NCBI GenBank assembly: GCA_030734395.1 | Contig: JAUZTG010000041.1 | Coordinates: forward strand, 2,108,001-2,172,000 | Reading direction: 5' to 3' | Length of the DNA: 64,000 nt | Source: Sarocladium kiliense | Lineage: Eukaryota; Ascomycota; Sordariomycetes; Hypocreales; Sarocladiaceae | Shown: one piece after another, positions 32,555 through 44,893 of the stretch | Position numbering within the stretch: position 1 is the stretch's first letter | Layout of the letters: every line of letters begins with the position of its first letter | The notes under the pieces: generated by a model | The model's database searches: none | The model's input: only the letters and a program-made list of their open reading frames with translations | What the model was told of the DNA's origin: nothing | Program-made: the position numbers and the translations under genes

Positions 32555-35009
32555 TTACAGGCTACGATCCGCCCAGCTCTCTATCATACCGACGAGGGTA
32601 GGTTCGTAGTGCTTGATGGAGACCTTGCCTGAAGACTCATCCAGGGTCGTGTTCGCCTGGATGAATACCTTACGGGGCTGCTTGTTCTTGAGCACAACAT
32701 CTCGCACTGTTTTGCCCCAGAACTCGGGATCGACAGTGGTCATATCGACATAGAATTGGCGACCAGTTTCCACATCGGCGGTGGATTTGTAGATGTGGAG
32801 CTTTTGAAGGTAGTCACCAACAGCTAAGTGAGGAGGATGTCAGTATTGTGCAAACAGATGAGGAAGTCACGCGGAACGTACCTTTGCGACCAGCGGTAAG
32901 AATCTTCGACCGGTCAAGCTTGATGGTGAGATCGGAAAGATCCTCCTTCGTGTAGTCGAGCTTGCAGAAGCCGTCCTCAGCCTCAAGGAAGCACTTCAAG
33001 ATTGAGAAGCGAGCTTGGCTGTGAGCCTGTCCCCATTTGCGGCTCTTGGGATCCCACATCTCAAGAGAGGCGAGACCTGCACGAGCCATTGAAAGGTAAG
33101 AGGCGTACAAGACCTCGCCTGCCTCGCCATTGATGTCTTCGCTGCCGTCACCGAAGCCGAAGATCTTCAGCACCGGGAATTCGCAGCTGAGGTGCATAGC
33201 AACAAGCTCCGCACGACATTCTTCGTAGGAGGCAGCAATGCTGCCGAAAACAGAACCCCAAGTTTGTCCCGGCTTGTACCACGTGGACACGGGCTTGCCA
33301 GAAACGGGGCTGACGGGAGGGCTGTCTTTGTTGAAGTTGAAGACGCCAGGCTCCGTTTCCTGGAGAAGCTTACCACAGCCATGGCCTAGAAGGATTTCAA
33401 TTAACATTATTCGACGCGGATGTTTCATCGTACGACTTACCAGTGAGCTCATGGAGACCGACCTGCACCTCGAAAGCAGCGTCACGGTGCTTGCGGTAAA
33501 CCTCCTGATCTTCCTCGCGAATGAAAGGGATCTTCTCGTTCGGTGCCTTTGCACTGAGAACGTTACCCAAAGAGACATTCTTGAAACCCTCGTTCTGACG
33601 GATATCGTCATAGTTGGGAATGTTGATACCGGCAGGAATACCAGAGCCCGCGAAAGTCAACACCTCCAGGGAAGTAAAGTCTGGAGAAAGGAACTTGTCC
33701 TTCTCGAAGTCGCTGCTCCAAGGGAGAAGGGGAATCAGCTTCGGTGCTGATTCGACGAGCTCGCCGAAAGCACGGGTGCGCTCTTGATTGACCATGGAGC
33801 ACAGACCCTCCCATTCACCTCGGATCCCAGCCGGATCTCTATAGGTCTCGATGAAGCCGATGTTGCTCTCGACAATAGGACCCTTGTCCTTGATCCAGAA
33901 ACGTTGGCTGTCCTTGAAAGCCTCCAGGGAACCAGTCTCGAATGACTTGGCGTAGGCATCATGCATGCTCTTCTGAGTGGCATTCTCGGCGTTCGCAGCA
34001 GCCTGCTTGATGTAGGAAGTAATGCTGGCCATTTCCTCCGCGTAGTCGCCGTACGTAATCTTGATAGTCTTGCCTTTGAGGAGACCATCTTCAACAGTGA
34101 ACTCGGTGTCCTTGCCAATATCTCTGGCATCTGGTGATGGGTTGGTCGTTGCAGAGGCGATCAGAATCTCGAATGTGCCGTCCTTGTGCTTGCGCAGGCG
34201 GTTGTTCTCGGGCAGCAGACGTTTCTTCTCCATCCATGCTGAGACGGCGTCGATTTCATCCTTTGTGATTTCGGGTGAGTCGGGATAGTACGTCGTCATG
34301 TGACCAGCATCAGGATATCCGAGGTGCATCTTGCTTGGCTCGTCAGAGCTGAAGATGGCACCATTGGTCGCTTCGTAGAACTTAGAAGCCTCGGGCGAGG
34401 TAGCGGCAAGGGCCGCTATGCTCTTCTCGGAGCATCGAGGGATGAATTTAGAGTCACCAAAGCTTTTGTAGTTGCCGTTGTTGCCCAGGAACATGGCAGC
34501 ATATTGGAGGAAGTGCGTGAGCTCGGATTCCTCGATGCCAGCCTTCTTCGCCAGCGCATTCCAGTCCCCGGCGCATTGCTTATGAAGGGTGATGATGAGG
34601 TCGTAGATGGGTTCGGACTCGGGGCTGAGCTGTCTGAGAACGATCCTCGTACCAGCGAAGGCAGCTCTATAAGCTAGGTTAGTGTGGGGATCACAGGGCA
34701 ACAGCTTGATTCGGCGTATTCATACTTGCTGATGAAGTGCGCATATCGCTTCTGCTGGTCGTTGAGGGCCTCGAAATGCTTCTCGATCTCGAGTCTGACA
34801 ACGGACGGCGGCTCGTCAGCCAGGAAGTGGACAAGCTCGTCGGCGTTCATAGTGGAAGCGAGTCTTTGTTGCTGTGCGAGAAAGGATGTGGAAATTTTGG
34901 GGATAGCAAGGGGTGCAACTCGACGAGAGATGGGCGATCGAAGGGACACAAGTCTAGACGAAGCAATGGACCTTCGTGTAAGAAGAGAAGCAAACGCGGG
35001 GAACGACAT
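32555..35009 (-). CDS. Dipeptidyl peptidase III (zinc metallopeptidase M49)
   Basis: DPP III removes dipeptides from the N-termini of short peptides. Exons are 35009-34726, 34666-33441, 33385-32882 and 32823-32555 (introns 59, 55 and 58 bp). The zinc motif HEXXGH is intact as HELTGH, rebuilt across intron 2, whose donor splits the second glycine codon. The second zinc motif EECRAE is present in exon 3. From the ATG at 35007-35009 the product is 760 aa. From a second in-frame ATG at 34848-34850 (MNADELVHFL) it is 707 aa, the usual cytosolic length, and HELTGH then falls at 447-452, close to the human position (450-455). The extra 53 residues are Arg/Ser-rich without acidic residues and resemble a mitochondrial presequence. 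The upstream ATG has a poor context (C at -3), the second a good one (A at -3), so both may be used. Confidence 0.94.
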
Positions 35010-37997
35010 AGGGAAGGGAAGGGGAGGCGGGCAGTGGAGGGGGAGGGGGAGGAGGGGAATGAGGCGGTGGTGTTGGTTGGTTCGTTGTTGCTGCGGTGGT
35101 GGTGCTATGTTTGGAGCTGCAGGTGCCACTGTAGTGTTGCTGGATCAGGCAGGCAGGCGGTGTCGCGGGGTGGACTGTGGCTGGAGCTGTGACAAAAGAC
35201 CCTGAGCTACAAGTGTGGCTGATATGGTGATGGCGAGGTGAAGACGTAGTTTCTAGCAGGGGGAGATGCCGTTCTATCCGTCATCGAAATTACTGTTTTG
35301 AGCAATGTGTTCTTAGTTCAGGCGTCTGTATCTGTCCTTGCGTCGCGGCAGTACTGCAGCAAATAAGGTTAAGCAGTGCACAGAACATAGCCTCAGGGTA
35401 AGCCTAGTAAGTTGCATCTTAACTCCGTCAGTGAGACACGTGACACTCTTTACACAATGATAAATCCTGGCTCTCGATGACGATACTGATTCGTGACTTG
35501 GCCCTGCTGATGAGTTCTGTTTGTTGAAGCCCACTATCAGCCGTGTGTTGCACCACCACCTCTTATCTCCCTTGATGCTGCAATCACCACCAATGCTTCA
35601 GGTAAGCGGTACAGCCAAGGGGGAGGGCAATGAGGCTGCATGGTCGGTAAGTCTATCCGATCGTTCAGCCGCCGGGAAGAGACGAGATCGATCCAAGGAA
35701 GATATGCCGACGTAGGATGACAGGAGGGAGATTGGTTGGCAGCACCCTGGTCTTGATAGGAAGAGTCTGGATGGACGGGACAAGCATGTAAGGAGGGCAA
35801 CCCTACCCGCCGAATGTTATCTGGACTACCCTAGACAGTCTGAGCGATGACAGGCGTCGCTGCTGGAAGAAGCGAAACGTCATTGAACCTGCCCCCCACT
35901 GGCACAGAAGTCAACTCATCTGCCCCTGTGATAGCCTCAACTCATCTCTCTTGAGTTTGAAACGGCGGAATCGGGGCAGTTGAAGAGGTAGCCCCGACCT
36001 GAGGTCGTCGGAAACAACCCCTGTCGAGTCAACTGGCGCCGGTCTGAGCTGTGGGCCTGATTCAGCACTCTCTTCAAACTCAACTGTCTGGGCGGAGACT
36101 CCGTCTGTGATTCGCGTAGGTCATCGCCTGGGAATTGAGTGGTGGTTCGGCCCAGGGAGGCGGTACGGTTCGAGGGGGGGTTGATCGAAAACCCCCACGC
36201 TTCTCACCCACCGGGTGATGCGGTGAGCTGGGATTTCTCCCACCCTCTTTTGCGACAGAATGCATGCGAGACATTGCTTGGGGAGTTGAAGTTGCTTTGA
36301 GCGAGGGGTTTCATTTTCGAAACAAGGTTTCGCTGTTGACCGATACAGGCTTCTTGTGAGTCTATGGTCTTGCGCCCAATCTCAGCCTCTTCCGTCTATT
36401 GCCGTGTCACGAACCTTCCTTCACCTTACTTTATTCCGATGGGCGTTCGCGCGCCCTCACCGGTGATGATGTTGCCCCTGCAAGTCAAAAATCAGGCCCG
36501 AGTCCCACTGATGGGGCGAATCACCAGCCAGTCGGGGATGTCGGGGAGCTTCCGCTGGAGCCCCGAGTAGCTGCGTCTCCGGTCAGTGTGTGTGACTGGG
36601 TTTGGCTGGGCCAAATGCTGCAAGGATTTTTCCATTCTGTTCTTTTTTTCCATGGGGGGTGGTGGGAGGTAATAACTGCATGTCCGTCTCGTTTCTTTTC
36701 TTTTTGTTGAGAAATGGACTGTCGTGTGATGCGCTGCATATACAGGGTTGCACAGTCTCTTCTCTCTTATGTCAAGATGCCCACACGACTCCTTCGGGTT
36801 CCTTCTTTACGACGGAGAAAGAGGCCCGTCTGTCTGTCTACCTCGCAGCGCCCAGCGACTAACAGCCACGCTACCCAACGTGGCTCCAGGATGCCCATTC
36901 CAATCCCCAAACCCAGACGGCGGCGGTGACATCAAAGCACAGTAACCGGACTGGAACTGTCGGTGTCGGGACGGTGGGGGGCAGCAGCCCGTGACATGCT
37001 GCAAACTCCACCGGAGCCGCCGCGCAGCAGGTTCCCCGGAATGAACAAGGGCTGAAGGATGCGGTCTGCTCTGCTTTGTTCTGCGCTGCTCCGGCGATAA
37101 ATGTGACGAGTCGAGGATAGTTCTGCTAGTGTATTGGGGGGGGGAAAGGGATAGATGCTCTAATTAATAGCTGTAGGTTCTTTGCATCTCCTCCGATTCC
37201 GGCAAGTTGCCATCATCAGCAGAATCCACTCTGATCGTCACGCCAAACTGGTTGAAAACCATCGTGGTCCCCCCATCCCTCCCTCCCTGATTCTTCCCGT
37301 CGCCTATTCTCGCCTATTCTCTCTCTTGTCTCTCTTACATTCATTGTCTGTCTGTACGAAGAAATCCCAAGGAACCGCTTCCGAATCCCGCGCCGCCACC
37401 ACCACCACCACCAACCCACCCACTCACCCCCCTTGTTGGCTCAGCTTCCCTCCAATACGACGTACTTCAGCCCATTGGATCGGCAAATCTCTTACAGGAA
37501 CAAAAGCAATTGTTCTTAAGCTCGTCGACTCGCTTCCTCCTCCGCCTTTTCTACTTTTGCTGCTACCCGTTGCATTACATACATACCTTGAACTTTCCAT
37601 CCTGACATCACCATCGTCTATCCTTCACCTCAACAACCTCCCGACTTCGAATCCGCCTTCACGCAAGCCAACCACGGTATCCACACATAACAGGCATTTA
37701 TCTTTCTCCCTTTCAACAACACCGCGTCTCCTGTTGTGCGACTTTGACTCCGGCTCCGGAACTTCCTCCGCGACCAATCATTCTCTCGAGCCTCCGTCCT
37801 GCCCTTCACTCTTCCAACACCCCCACGAAGACGAAGGATCAGTCACTTGAACAAACCATTCACCATACAAAGAAACCAAGAAACACACCTTTCACCCCGC
37901 TCTTCGTTCCTTCACCACGATCCGATCGCAGCCTTGCGCCTCCTATAAGAGTAGACGCTGCTCCTGCTTCTCACTGCCTGCAACTCCCATCATAGCG
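35010..37997. other. Long divergent region DPP3 / gluconokinase
   Basis: About 3 kb without a recognisable gene. The right part (about 37260-37990) is strongly C/T-rich on plus, a probable long gluconokinase leader. It includes a short CAC/CCA triplet run near 37390-37415. G/C homopolymer runs occur at 36173-36180 and 37135-37144. Frames in the middle (36364-36945) look random. A non-coding transcript cannot be excluded. Confidence 0.4.
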
Positions 37998-38767
37998 ATG
38001 CTTTCATACGACTCTACCCTGCCCATTCCGGGACAACAACCTCCGAAAGCAGACCTCGTCGCCAACAGCATGGGTCCTCAAGTCACGGGTACGCCTGTGA
38101 CCAACTTCAACTCTACAATGGCTGCTGCTGCGCCTCCCAGCAAGTACAACCACCACCACATCTGGCTCGTCACTGGGCCTGCCGGCTGCGGCAAGACCAG
38201 CGTCGCCGAGCACTTGGCTGGTGTCTTGTCCATGCCTTACATTGAGGGCGATTCGGTAAGACATTTCCCGACTCTCTGCCCTTTTCCCTTATGAATAACA
38301 AGTATTGATTATTCGTCCTCTAGTTTCATACTGCAGCCAACGTCGAGAAGATGCGCACCGGGACTCCCCTCACAGACGCCGACAGATGGGACTGGCTAAC
38401 CGCCCTCCGGGAAGAATCCATGCATCGCATCCACGGCGGCTCCGACGGCGTCGTCCTCACCTGCTCGGCCCTCAAGCGCAAGTACCGCGACGTCATCCGC
38501 GTTGCCGCGTACTACGACCCCCACCTCCTCATCCACTTCATCTACCTCGATGCAACAGAGGAGGTCCTCCTGCAGCGCGTTGCTGCCCGCCAAAATCATT
38601 ACATGGGCGCCAACATGGTGCACAGCCAGTTCGCCGATCTCGAAAGACCATTGGACGATGAGAAGGACGTCATCAAGGTGGATGTGAGCCAGACGCTGGA
38701 CGGGGTCAAGATGGAGGCGGCGAACAAGGTGTTGGATATTATGAACAGGGATGTCAAGACCGAGTAA
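37998..38767 (+). CDS. Gluconokinase (GntK family)
   Basis: Gluconokinase phosphorylates D-gluconate to 6-phosphogluconate, feeding the pentose phosphate pathway in the cytosol. Exons are 37998-38255 and 38324-38767 with a 68 bp intron; the product is 233 aa. The kinase domain starts near residue 53 with HIWLVTGPAGCGKTSVAEHLA (P-loop GPAGCGKT). It continues with MPYIEGDSFHTAANVEKMRTGTPLTDADRWDWL and TCSALKRKYRDVIR, all hallmark gluconokinase segments. The last conserved block is RQNHYMGANMVHSQFADLERP. The first ~50 residues are not conserved and include further in-frame ATGs (residues 25 and 41); the latter would give the compact fungal length. Start choice is therefore uncertain, the identity is not. 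Confidence 0.93.
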
Positions 38768-40169
38768 AGGAAATCTGGCGGGAAAACGAAAGGCGGGAAG
38801 AGAGATGTGCATACGCATTCCTGTGCCTTAGCTGGGCGCATGTCGTGTGTGTTCGTTCCTTATGCATGAAGGCGGAGAACGGCGCTTCCCTGTCTTGGGT
38901 GTCTTCTCTTGTCATGTCTGATTTCGGGATGAGGAGTTTACCGGAACGGAAAGCATATGCATACATTGGGCAGCCAGAGGCTTGCTGGCGCCATGTTAGG
39001 CGTCCTTGTTGAATTTTTATTCCAGGTAACTAGTTGCTAGGTTCTACCTTGCATTGCATTGACATTGTCTCTTATACCCCATCTATAGCCGGGTGTCTCT
39101 CGGGGTGATTTTATTAAGCTTCTGTTTGTACGCCAAGAGTTTTCAGCTCTGGGTCATCCTTGCGTATGTGAGCCTTCTTTCAGCAACATGGCTTGAGAGC
39201 TGAGGTCTGGAACTCCAGAGGCGTCATCGCTATTCCGTGCTACCCAAACTCCCCCACAAAGAGGCGCCCAGCCCGAAGCATGGATGCATCAACAACCCCA
39301 TACGGCACATGCTGCCGATCCCGTCTCATCCAATATGACCAGTCGACTGCAAAGGTTGACGAATAACCTCGTGGGCGATTTATTTCCGCCAAACGAAACC
39401 CCCCCCCCCTTCCTCGTTCAAAAAGGCGGGAAACGGACATACGCTCAATGTTACCCTTCGCAGCGCCTTGCATGATCCCGACGTCACAGGGCTATCCCTC
39501 CCTCCCCTCCCAACTCGCCAGGTTGCCACCCTCCTGCCCTCATTCTGGGAGCAGCGTGAATGCAAGAAAAAGAGCCTCTTCACTTCGCCCCCATATGGGG
39601 TTGCATAGATCGTGGCGTGGTAAGACACCCTCTCGCTGCGACCTCCACATCCGGTTACCCCCAGCCTGTAGGAGGAAAAACCTGGGGTAAAGCAAAAAAC
39701 CCTGGGTGTTGGCCTTTTCGAATATTGCTTTTTTTGTGCGAATCCTGAATACTAGCGAGCGACTGGATGGATATTCTCTCCTCTTCTTCTGTCTTGCGCT
39801 GTTCCATGCGGGTTCGTCGCCGCCCAATAGTGACCTTGTCAGTCTAGACCTGCATGCAAATATATGCAAGCCCAGCTGCACCAGTCAGAAGCGCTGATGT
39901 ACCTCTGGGTCATCTGGACGGTCACATGGTCGGCCGGGTTTATGGTCAACATGAGTGGACGGAAGAGGGTGGGATTTCCATACCTGTTCCTTGTACAATC
40001 AACAGATGGTTTGAGGTCCTGCGTGTAAGACGGAGTTGTCTCCGTCCGAGGTGTGTGGCTCGAATAGTCGCGAGTGTGCATATTCTTGCTCTATTCATCC
40101 TATGCTTTCTAATTGTTGTTTTTCTGCCTCTTGCATTTGCAGATGCAACGGCATCAGATGACACTTCTT
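38768..40169. other. Tail-to-tail spacer gluconokinase / BCKDH E2
   Basis: These 1.4 kb between convergent genes contain no frame with family similarity. A run of nine C at 39403-39411 and scattered AT-rich segments are the only distinct sequence. No RNA gene was recognised. Confidence 0.4.
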
Positions 40170-41719
40170 CTATCTCAGGTGCATCACCATGACGTCCGGC
40201 TCCTCCACCACTCTCCTGACCACATCCGCCGCCCTCGCCATCGTCGCGCCATCCACGACACGATGATCCGCGCTCCAGCTGAAGTTGCAAACCTGCTTCT
40301 TCACCACCCGGTCCTGTTCATCGAACGCTGGTACAGTGCGCATCCTGCCGATACCCAATATCGACACCTCCTTGTCCACGATGACGGGGCTGAGGTATGT
40401 GCCTCCGATGTTGCCGATATTGGACACGGTAATGGTACCGCCGGACATGTCAGCTGGGGAAAGCTTGCCTTGGAGGGCCTGTGTTTGTAGACGAGTGAGC
40501 TCTGCGGCGATGGAGATGATGTTCAGGGAGCCGACGTTCTTGATGACGGGAACAAGAAGTCCCTGAGGGGTATCCATTGCGACGCCAATGTTGTGCTGCG
40601 AGCGGTGAATGAGCTGCGGCTTGCCATTCTGACCGTCTACATCGACACGAGCGTTGAGGATAGGGTACTGGTACAAAGCCATGGAGACGGCCTTGATAAC
40701 GAAGGGAAGGTAGGACAGCTTGGCTGGCTGGCCCTCAACAGGCGGTGATGTTGACAGAACACGGTTCAGCCGAGCACGAAGCTCAACAAGCTGTGTGAAG
40801 TCCACCTCATCGGCGTAGAGGAAGTGAGGAATTGTGAGGGAGCGGGTCATGGCCTTGAACATCTGCTGCTGTGTTTGAGAGAGCGGCTGAGGAGTTTCGG
40901 TCTGCACTGAGGTATCGGCAGGTGGCCGTGCTGCTGATACAGGAGCTGATGGCTGGGTGCTGGCGCCAGAATCCCGCTCCTTGACGAACTTGTAGATGTC
41001 TTCCTTGAGAACCCTTCCATCCTTACCCGAACCGTAGATGTCGTTGATGTCGATCTTCAGTTCCTTGGATAGATGGCGGACAGCCGGCGTAGCTAATGAA
41101 GCATGCTTCCCCTTGGGTGGCATAGCCTCCCCTTGTGACTGTGATGCTGGTACCTCTGCTCCCGCAGCCGGAGTTGTCGGCTTAGGCGGTGCATCTACCG
41201 GTGCTGGCCTAACCTCCGCCTTGTCCGGCTGTGGGCTCGTCAAAGACTCCAAATCCTCTGGCTTTGCATCTCCTTCAATATCGATATCTATGAAAGGCTT
41301 TCCGACCTTAGCCATGTCTCCCGTCTCGTAGTACAGCTTCTTGACGACGCCGGGAAAGCGGCTTGTGATCTCGACGGAGGCCTTGTCGCTCTGGACCTCA
41401 CAGAGAGGAGAGAACTCCTCCACACGAGCGCCGGGCTCGACAAACCACTGGATGACCTCACACTCGACAATACCTGGAGAATTGAGACGATATCAGTACA
41501 TGGGACGATGGATGTTTTGAATCAGTAGAAGGGTTGCTGGTGCTTACCCTCGCCAATGTCAGCCAGCGGCACCGGCTTGATAGCACATAACTTTCTTGAC
41601 TCGGTGAACCACCGCGGCGTGGCCTGTGTCCCCGAAGCCTTCCCCATAACAACCTGAGTTACCGCCCTGGAGGTCCGCCATTGCGTCCTCAACGCCCGAG
41701 ATCCTCTTGAGAGAAGCAT
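40170..41719 (-). CDS. Branched-chain 2-oxo acid dehydrogenase E2 (dihydrolipoyl acyltransferase), mitochondrial
   Basis: The E2 core of the branched-chain keto acid dehydrogenase complex transfers acyl groups from lipoyl-lysine to CoA in Leu/Ile/Val breakdown. Exons are 41719-41548 and 41473-40170 with a 74 bp intron; the product is 491 aa. Residues 1-40 are a mitochondrial presequence (MLLSRGSRALRTQWRTSRAV). The lipoyl domain has LADIGEGIVECEV and the lysine in EVQSDKASVEI. The peripheral-subunit-binding domain starts ATPAVRHLSKELKIDINDIYGSGKDGRVLKEDI. The catalytic domain ends with the active-site motif DHRVVDG (HxxxDG). The ADIGEGI head and FLYADEVDF favour the branched-chain enzyme over pyruvate or oxoglutarate E2. 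The ATG at 41717-41719 is chosen; the frame extends upstream but only with non-ATG codons. Confidence 0.93.
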
Positions 41720-42254
41720 AGTGACGTGACGCTGGCAATGATCCAACCTCTATATACGTGCCGACTCGAGGACGAGCGAGATGTGACAGGTACGATGCGA
41801 CTGTAGAGACAATAGATTGACAGGTGACAAACGAGGAGAAGAGAATAGGTTTGTGGACGAACAAGATGGAGCGTCCCTCACCTTACCGTACCTTTGGTCT
41901 TGGAGGACGCTGAACCGTGGAGTGTAAGCCGAGCGGCTTAAGGGTGGCAGGAGTGGGTGACGCTTGACCCGCGTCAACCCCGCGGATAGCCGAGTCCCCA
42001 GCCCCAGCTGCCCCCGGATTAGCGGTGCTGCCACTGTCCACTAACACCGTAGCAGGCTGTTCCCCACTGAAGGCGGCTTCCAGTCCACTGAGACCACGGT
42101 TCGTCAACGGTCTCCACTGTTTTTTCTCAACCCCCGTTCTCCGTCCATCGCGAATTTGACCTCCAACCGACGACCGAAGTCTTGTCCGTGTCCCGGCGCG
42201 TCATCCCACCACCCGTCCCCCTCCGGTATCGTCCCCTATCGGCCGATCCTCACA
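41720..42254. other. Divergent promoter region BCKDH E2 / ATP10
   Basis: These 535 bp separate the start codons of two nuclear genes for mitochondrial proteins transcribed in opposite directions. It must hold both promoters. No other feature was recognised. Confidence 0.45.
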
Positions 42255-43360
42255 ATGGCTTCCCGTCGTCTCGGTCTTACATTGAGGCTTCGCTCCTCTG
42301 GCGAAACCTTCACCTGTCTCCTCTGTCAGCAATCTCGTCGCTCCATCGCCACAACCGCCCACCGGCTCGCTACTTCTCAGAAAGTCGGCTCCGGCGCCGA
42401 GCTCGACCCCAAGCGCAAGGTCTCCGGCGTTCCCATCGAGGCGCCTAGGAGCTACGGCAAGCGAATCGATGGCGAGTTCAAGCCTATGCCCCTGCCGAGG
42501 CCGATCGGCATGACAGCGCCGCCACAGCCTGGAGAGAACACAGGTCTCGATAGCCGGTCACTGAAAGAGCGCCGTGCGGATTTTGTCGATTGGGACAAGC
42601 ACCTGGCACGGCGGCAGGAATTGTGAGACCCTTTGACAGTCCTGACTTCGGCCTTTGGACCCTCGAATTAACCACTGTTTCGAACAGAACAGCAAGTCTT
42701 GCGCGACCATACTTCCGCGACTGGGGCAACCTCAAATACCACCAGGGCAAATCATTCATTGCCCCTCCTCGCCTCTTCAAAGCTGAAATGTCCCTCTTCT
42801 TCCCCAATTTGTTCGGCCGCACACTTCTCAAGACCGACAAGGAACCCCACGACACCACTCCCCTCCTCCGCGGCAAAGCATCCGTCATTACCGTCTTTAG
42901 CAGCCAGTGGGCCGAGAATCAGGTCAACAGCTTCGTCTCTAAGGAAGCCAACCCCGCGTTGCACCAGGTACTAGCCGAGGAGAAGCTCGCACAGATGGTG
43001 AGCGTGCACGTGGAGGAGAATGCGGCCAGGGCCTGGCTGGTGAAGATGTTCATGGGATCCTTGAGGAAGAAGACTCCGGAGAAGGACTGGAACAAGTACT
43101 TCCTTGTCAGGGGTGGTATCACGGATCATATCAGGGAGAGCATCGGTCTCCTCAACAGCAAAGTTGGGTACACATACCTGGTCGATCAGCACTGCCGCAT
43201 CCGCTGGGCTGGTAGCGGACCGAGCGAACCTGAAGAGCGCGAGGGTCTGGCCAAGGGTCTGCGACGCCTCGTACGGGAGATCGAAAAGGAGTCGTCCCTC
43301 CCGTCGTCTGCAAGAGAACAGCTCCCTGCTAAACGGCACCTGGAGAACAACGCAGCATAA
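42255..43360 (+). CDS. ATP10: Mitochondrial ATP synthase assembly factor Atp10
   Basis: Atp10 is an inner-membrane assembly factor for the Fo sector of mitochondrial ATP synthase and acts with subunit 6. Exons are 42255-42622 and 42688-43360 with a 65 bp intron that rejoins as RRQELTASLARPYF; the product is 346 aa. The N-terminus is a presequence (MASRRLGLTLRLRSSGETF). The conserved region includes ARPYFRDWGNLKYHQGKSFIAPPRLFKAEMSLFFPN and GRTLLKTDKEPHDTTPLLRGKASVITVFSSQWAENQVNSF. The C-terminal thioredoxin-like part contains HIRESIGLLNSKVGYTYLVDQHCRIRWAGSG. The last ~40 residues are variable. The start ATG sits in a good context (CACAATGG). Confidence 0.93.
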
Positions 43361-43628
43361 GTCACAAGGAAGAACGGAATGAAGCCTCCTTCTGTATCAC
43401 CACCTCCCCCACATTGTCATTACACTATAGATGCATCTCAAAAAGCGCATATAGATCCCCCATGGTCCAGCCATACTGTACAATTAACACGCTGATACCC
43501 CCGCCAAAGAAATTCGTTCTCCCTTGAAAAACGCCCAGCCTTTCTGGCTCGCATGCTTTTACATATCTTGAGTAGAATCATCTCAAATGCTCAAAAAGTG
43601 AAAATGACGTAGCAACATCACTCACTTC

Positions 43629-44457
43629 TCACATGAAGAAGAAGAAGATGATGAAGCAGAACGCAATGAAACCACCCATGATAAACCCGTCCCTCCGCTT
43701 CCTCGCTGATATCCTTCCAATCAACGAGTTGATCCCCGGGACCTGACTCGCCGCCAACTTGATCCTCCTATTGATACTCGCCAAACTCTCCCTCTGCAAC
43801 ACGAAGGTGTCGTTCACAGCATAAGCCTGGCTCAGCACGCTATCCGCCATACTGTTGCTGTTATCGATGCGTCCCCGCTCCTCCAGCATGTAATCCGCCT
43901 CGGCAGCCTCGGGATTGCTCTGTCGGTACTGGTTGATGTCGGAGCGGACGTTGGTGAGGAGGTTAGCGCGGTCGCGGGCTTGTTGGAGCTTGGATCGGAG
44001 GCGGGTGAGGTCGCGTTTGTGGGTGGAGAGCTTTTCGCGGAGGAGGGAAAGGTTGTTCTGTTTGAGGGCGGAGGATGTCAGAGCGGCTTCGGAGTCGAGA
44101 AGGCGACCAAGCTGGGTGATGATATCTTCGCGCTGAGGTACGGGTGTTGTTAGCTAAGAGCTATTCTGAGCTACGGGTTGGAAGCGGGCGGCTTACCTTC
44201 TCGAGGAGCTCCTGGAGCTTCTTCTCTGTGTCACGCTCATCATCTGTGGGCTTCGGTGGGATGTTCGCAGCGGAAGCGAACTGTGAGTATGTATGGAACA
44301 AGCTCTCCGTCTAATACAGGCTCGTTGTCAGTTGATGTCCCATCAGATGACCACGAAGGTGCAGCAGAGTTCACCGCCAACATACCTGGCTTTCCAATGT
44401 TCGTGCCTGCTGGCGCAGTTGCGTCCATCCCGCGCTACCTGATGGCTGTGCGGACAT
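43629..44457 (-). CDS. GOS1: Golgi Qb-SNARE Gos1 (GOSR1/GS28)
   Basis: Gos1 is the Qb-SNARE of early Golgi fusion with Sed5, Ykt6 and Sft1. Exons are 44457-44386, 44310-44197 and 44132-43629, with introns of 75 and 64 bp; the product is 229 aa. The N-terminus reads AGWTQLRQQARTLESQTESLFHTYSQFAS, the Gos1 signature. An Habc-like coiled region follows (REDIITQLGRLLDSEAAL through RDLTRLRSKLQQARDRANLL). The SNARE motif surrounds YAVNDTFVLQRESLASINRRI, with the zero-layer glutamine in VLQRES. A C-terminal anchor (GFIMGGFIAFCFIIFFFFM) ends at the stop, as expected for a tail-anchored SNARE. The start MSAQPSGSAGW is the only ATG that keeps the conserved head. It is divergent from RPL35. Confidence 0.93.
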
Positions 44458-44893
44458 GGCTGCGATGTACCAAGTCTGGTGGTGGTTAGAGGAGGATGTA
44501 GACGTCAAGGTTGAGCCGATGATGGACCTCTCAGCTCGAATGACCCCCGAGCCTCGCAGGTCCAGAAGCAGGTACGTACCTCCAATGCCGCTAGGCTGGT
44601 TTCGGCCTCTGTTCGGAACGGCGAAACGCTTTACCGAATCTCTGCTTACGTACACAAAACCTCCCTGCCCAAAACAGAACGACCCTCCCCATCCACTCGT
44701 GCCCACCCTTCAAACTCCACCAGCCCAAAAATTCTGAACCTGAAATTGTGCGGCACCCGAGCCCTAAGTCTTTTGCGAAGCGGAACCCCCAAGCGTGCGT
44801 TGCCTCTGCGAACTTCGTCTCCCGACTTCTTTTCCCAACGCCACGTTCACTGTCGACACTCATTCGCAGCACCCAACTCCCATCAACGTCAAA
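44458..44893. other. Divergent promoter region GOS1 / RPL35
   Basis: These 436 bp carry both promoters. The RPL35-proximal half is C/T-rich on plus up to the start codon. No other feature was seen. Confidence 0.45.

Noticed and set aside
37182..37850. Plus-strand frame of 222 codons upstream of gluconokinase
   Set aside because: TTG start and pyrimidine-rich leader composition; no family likeness.
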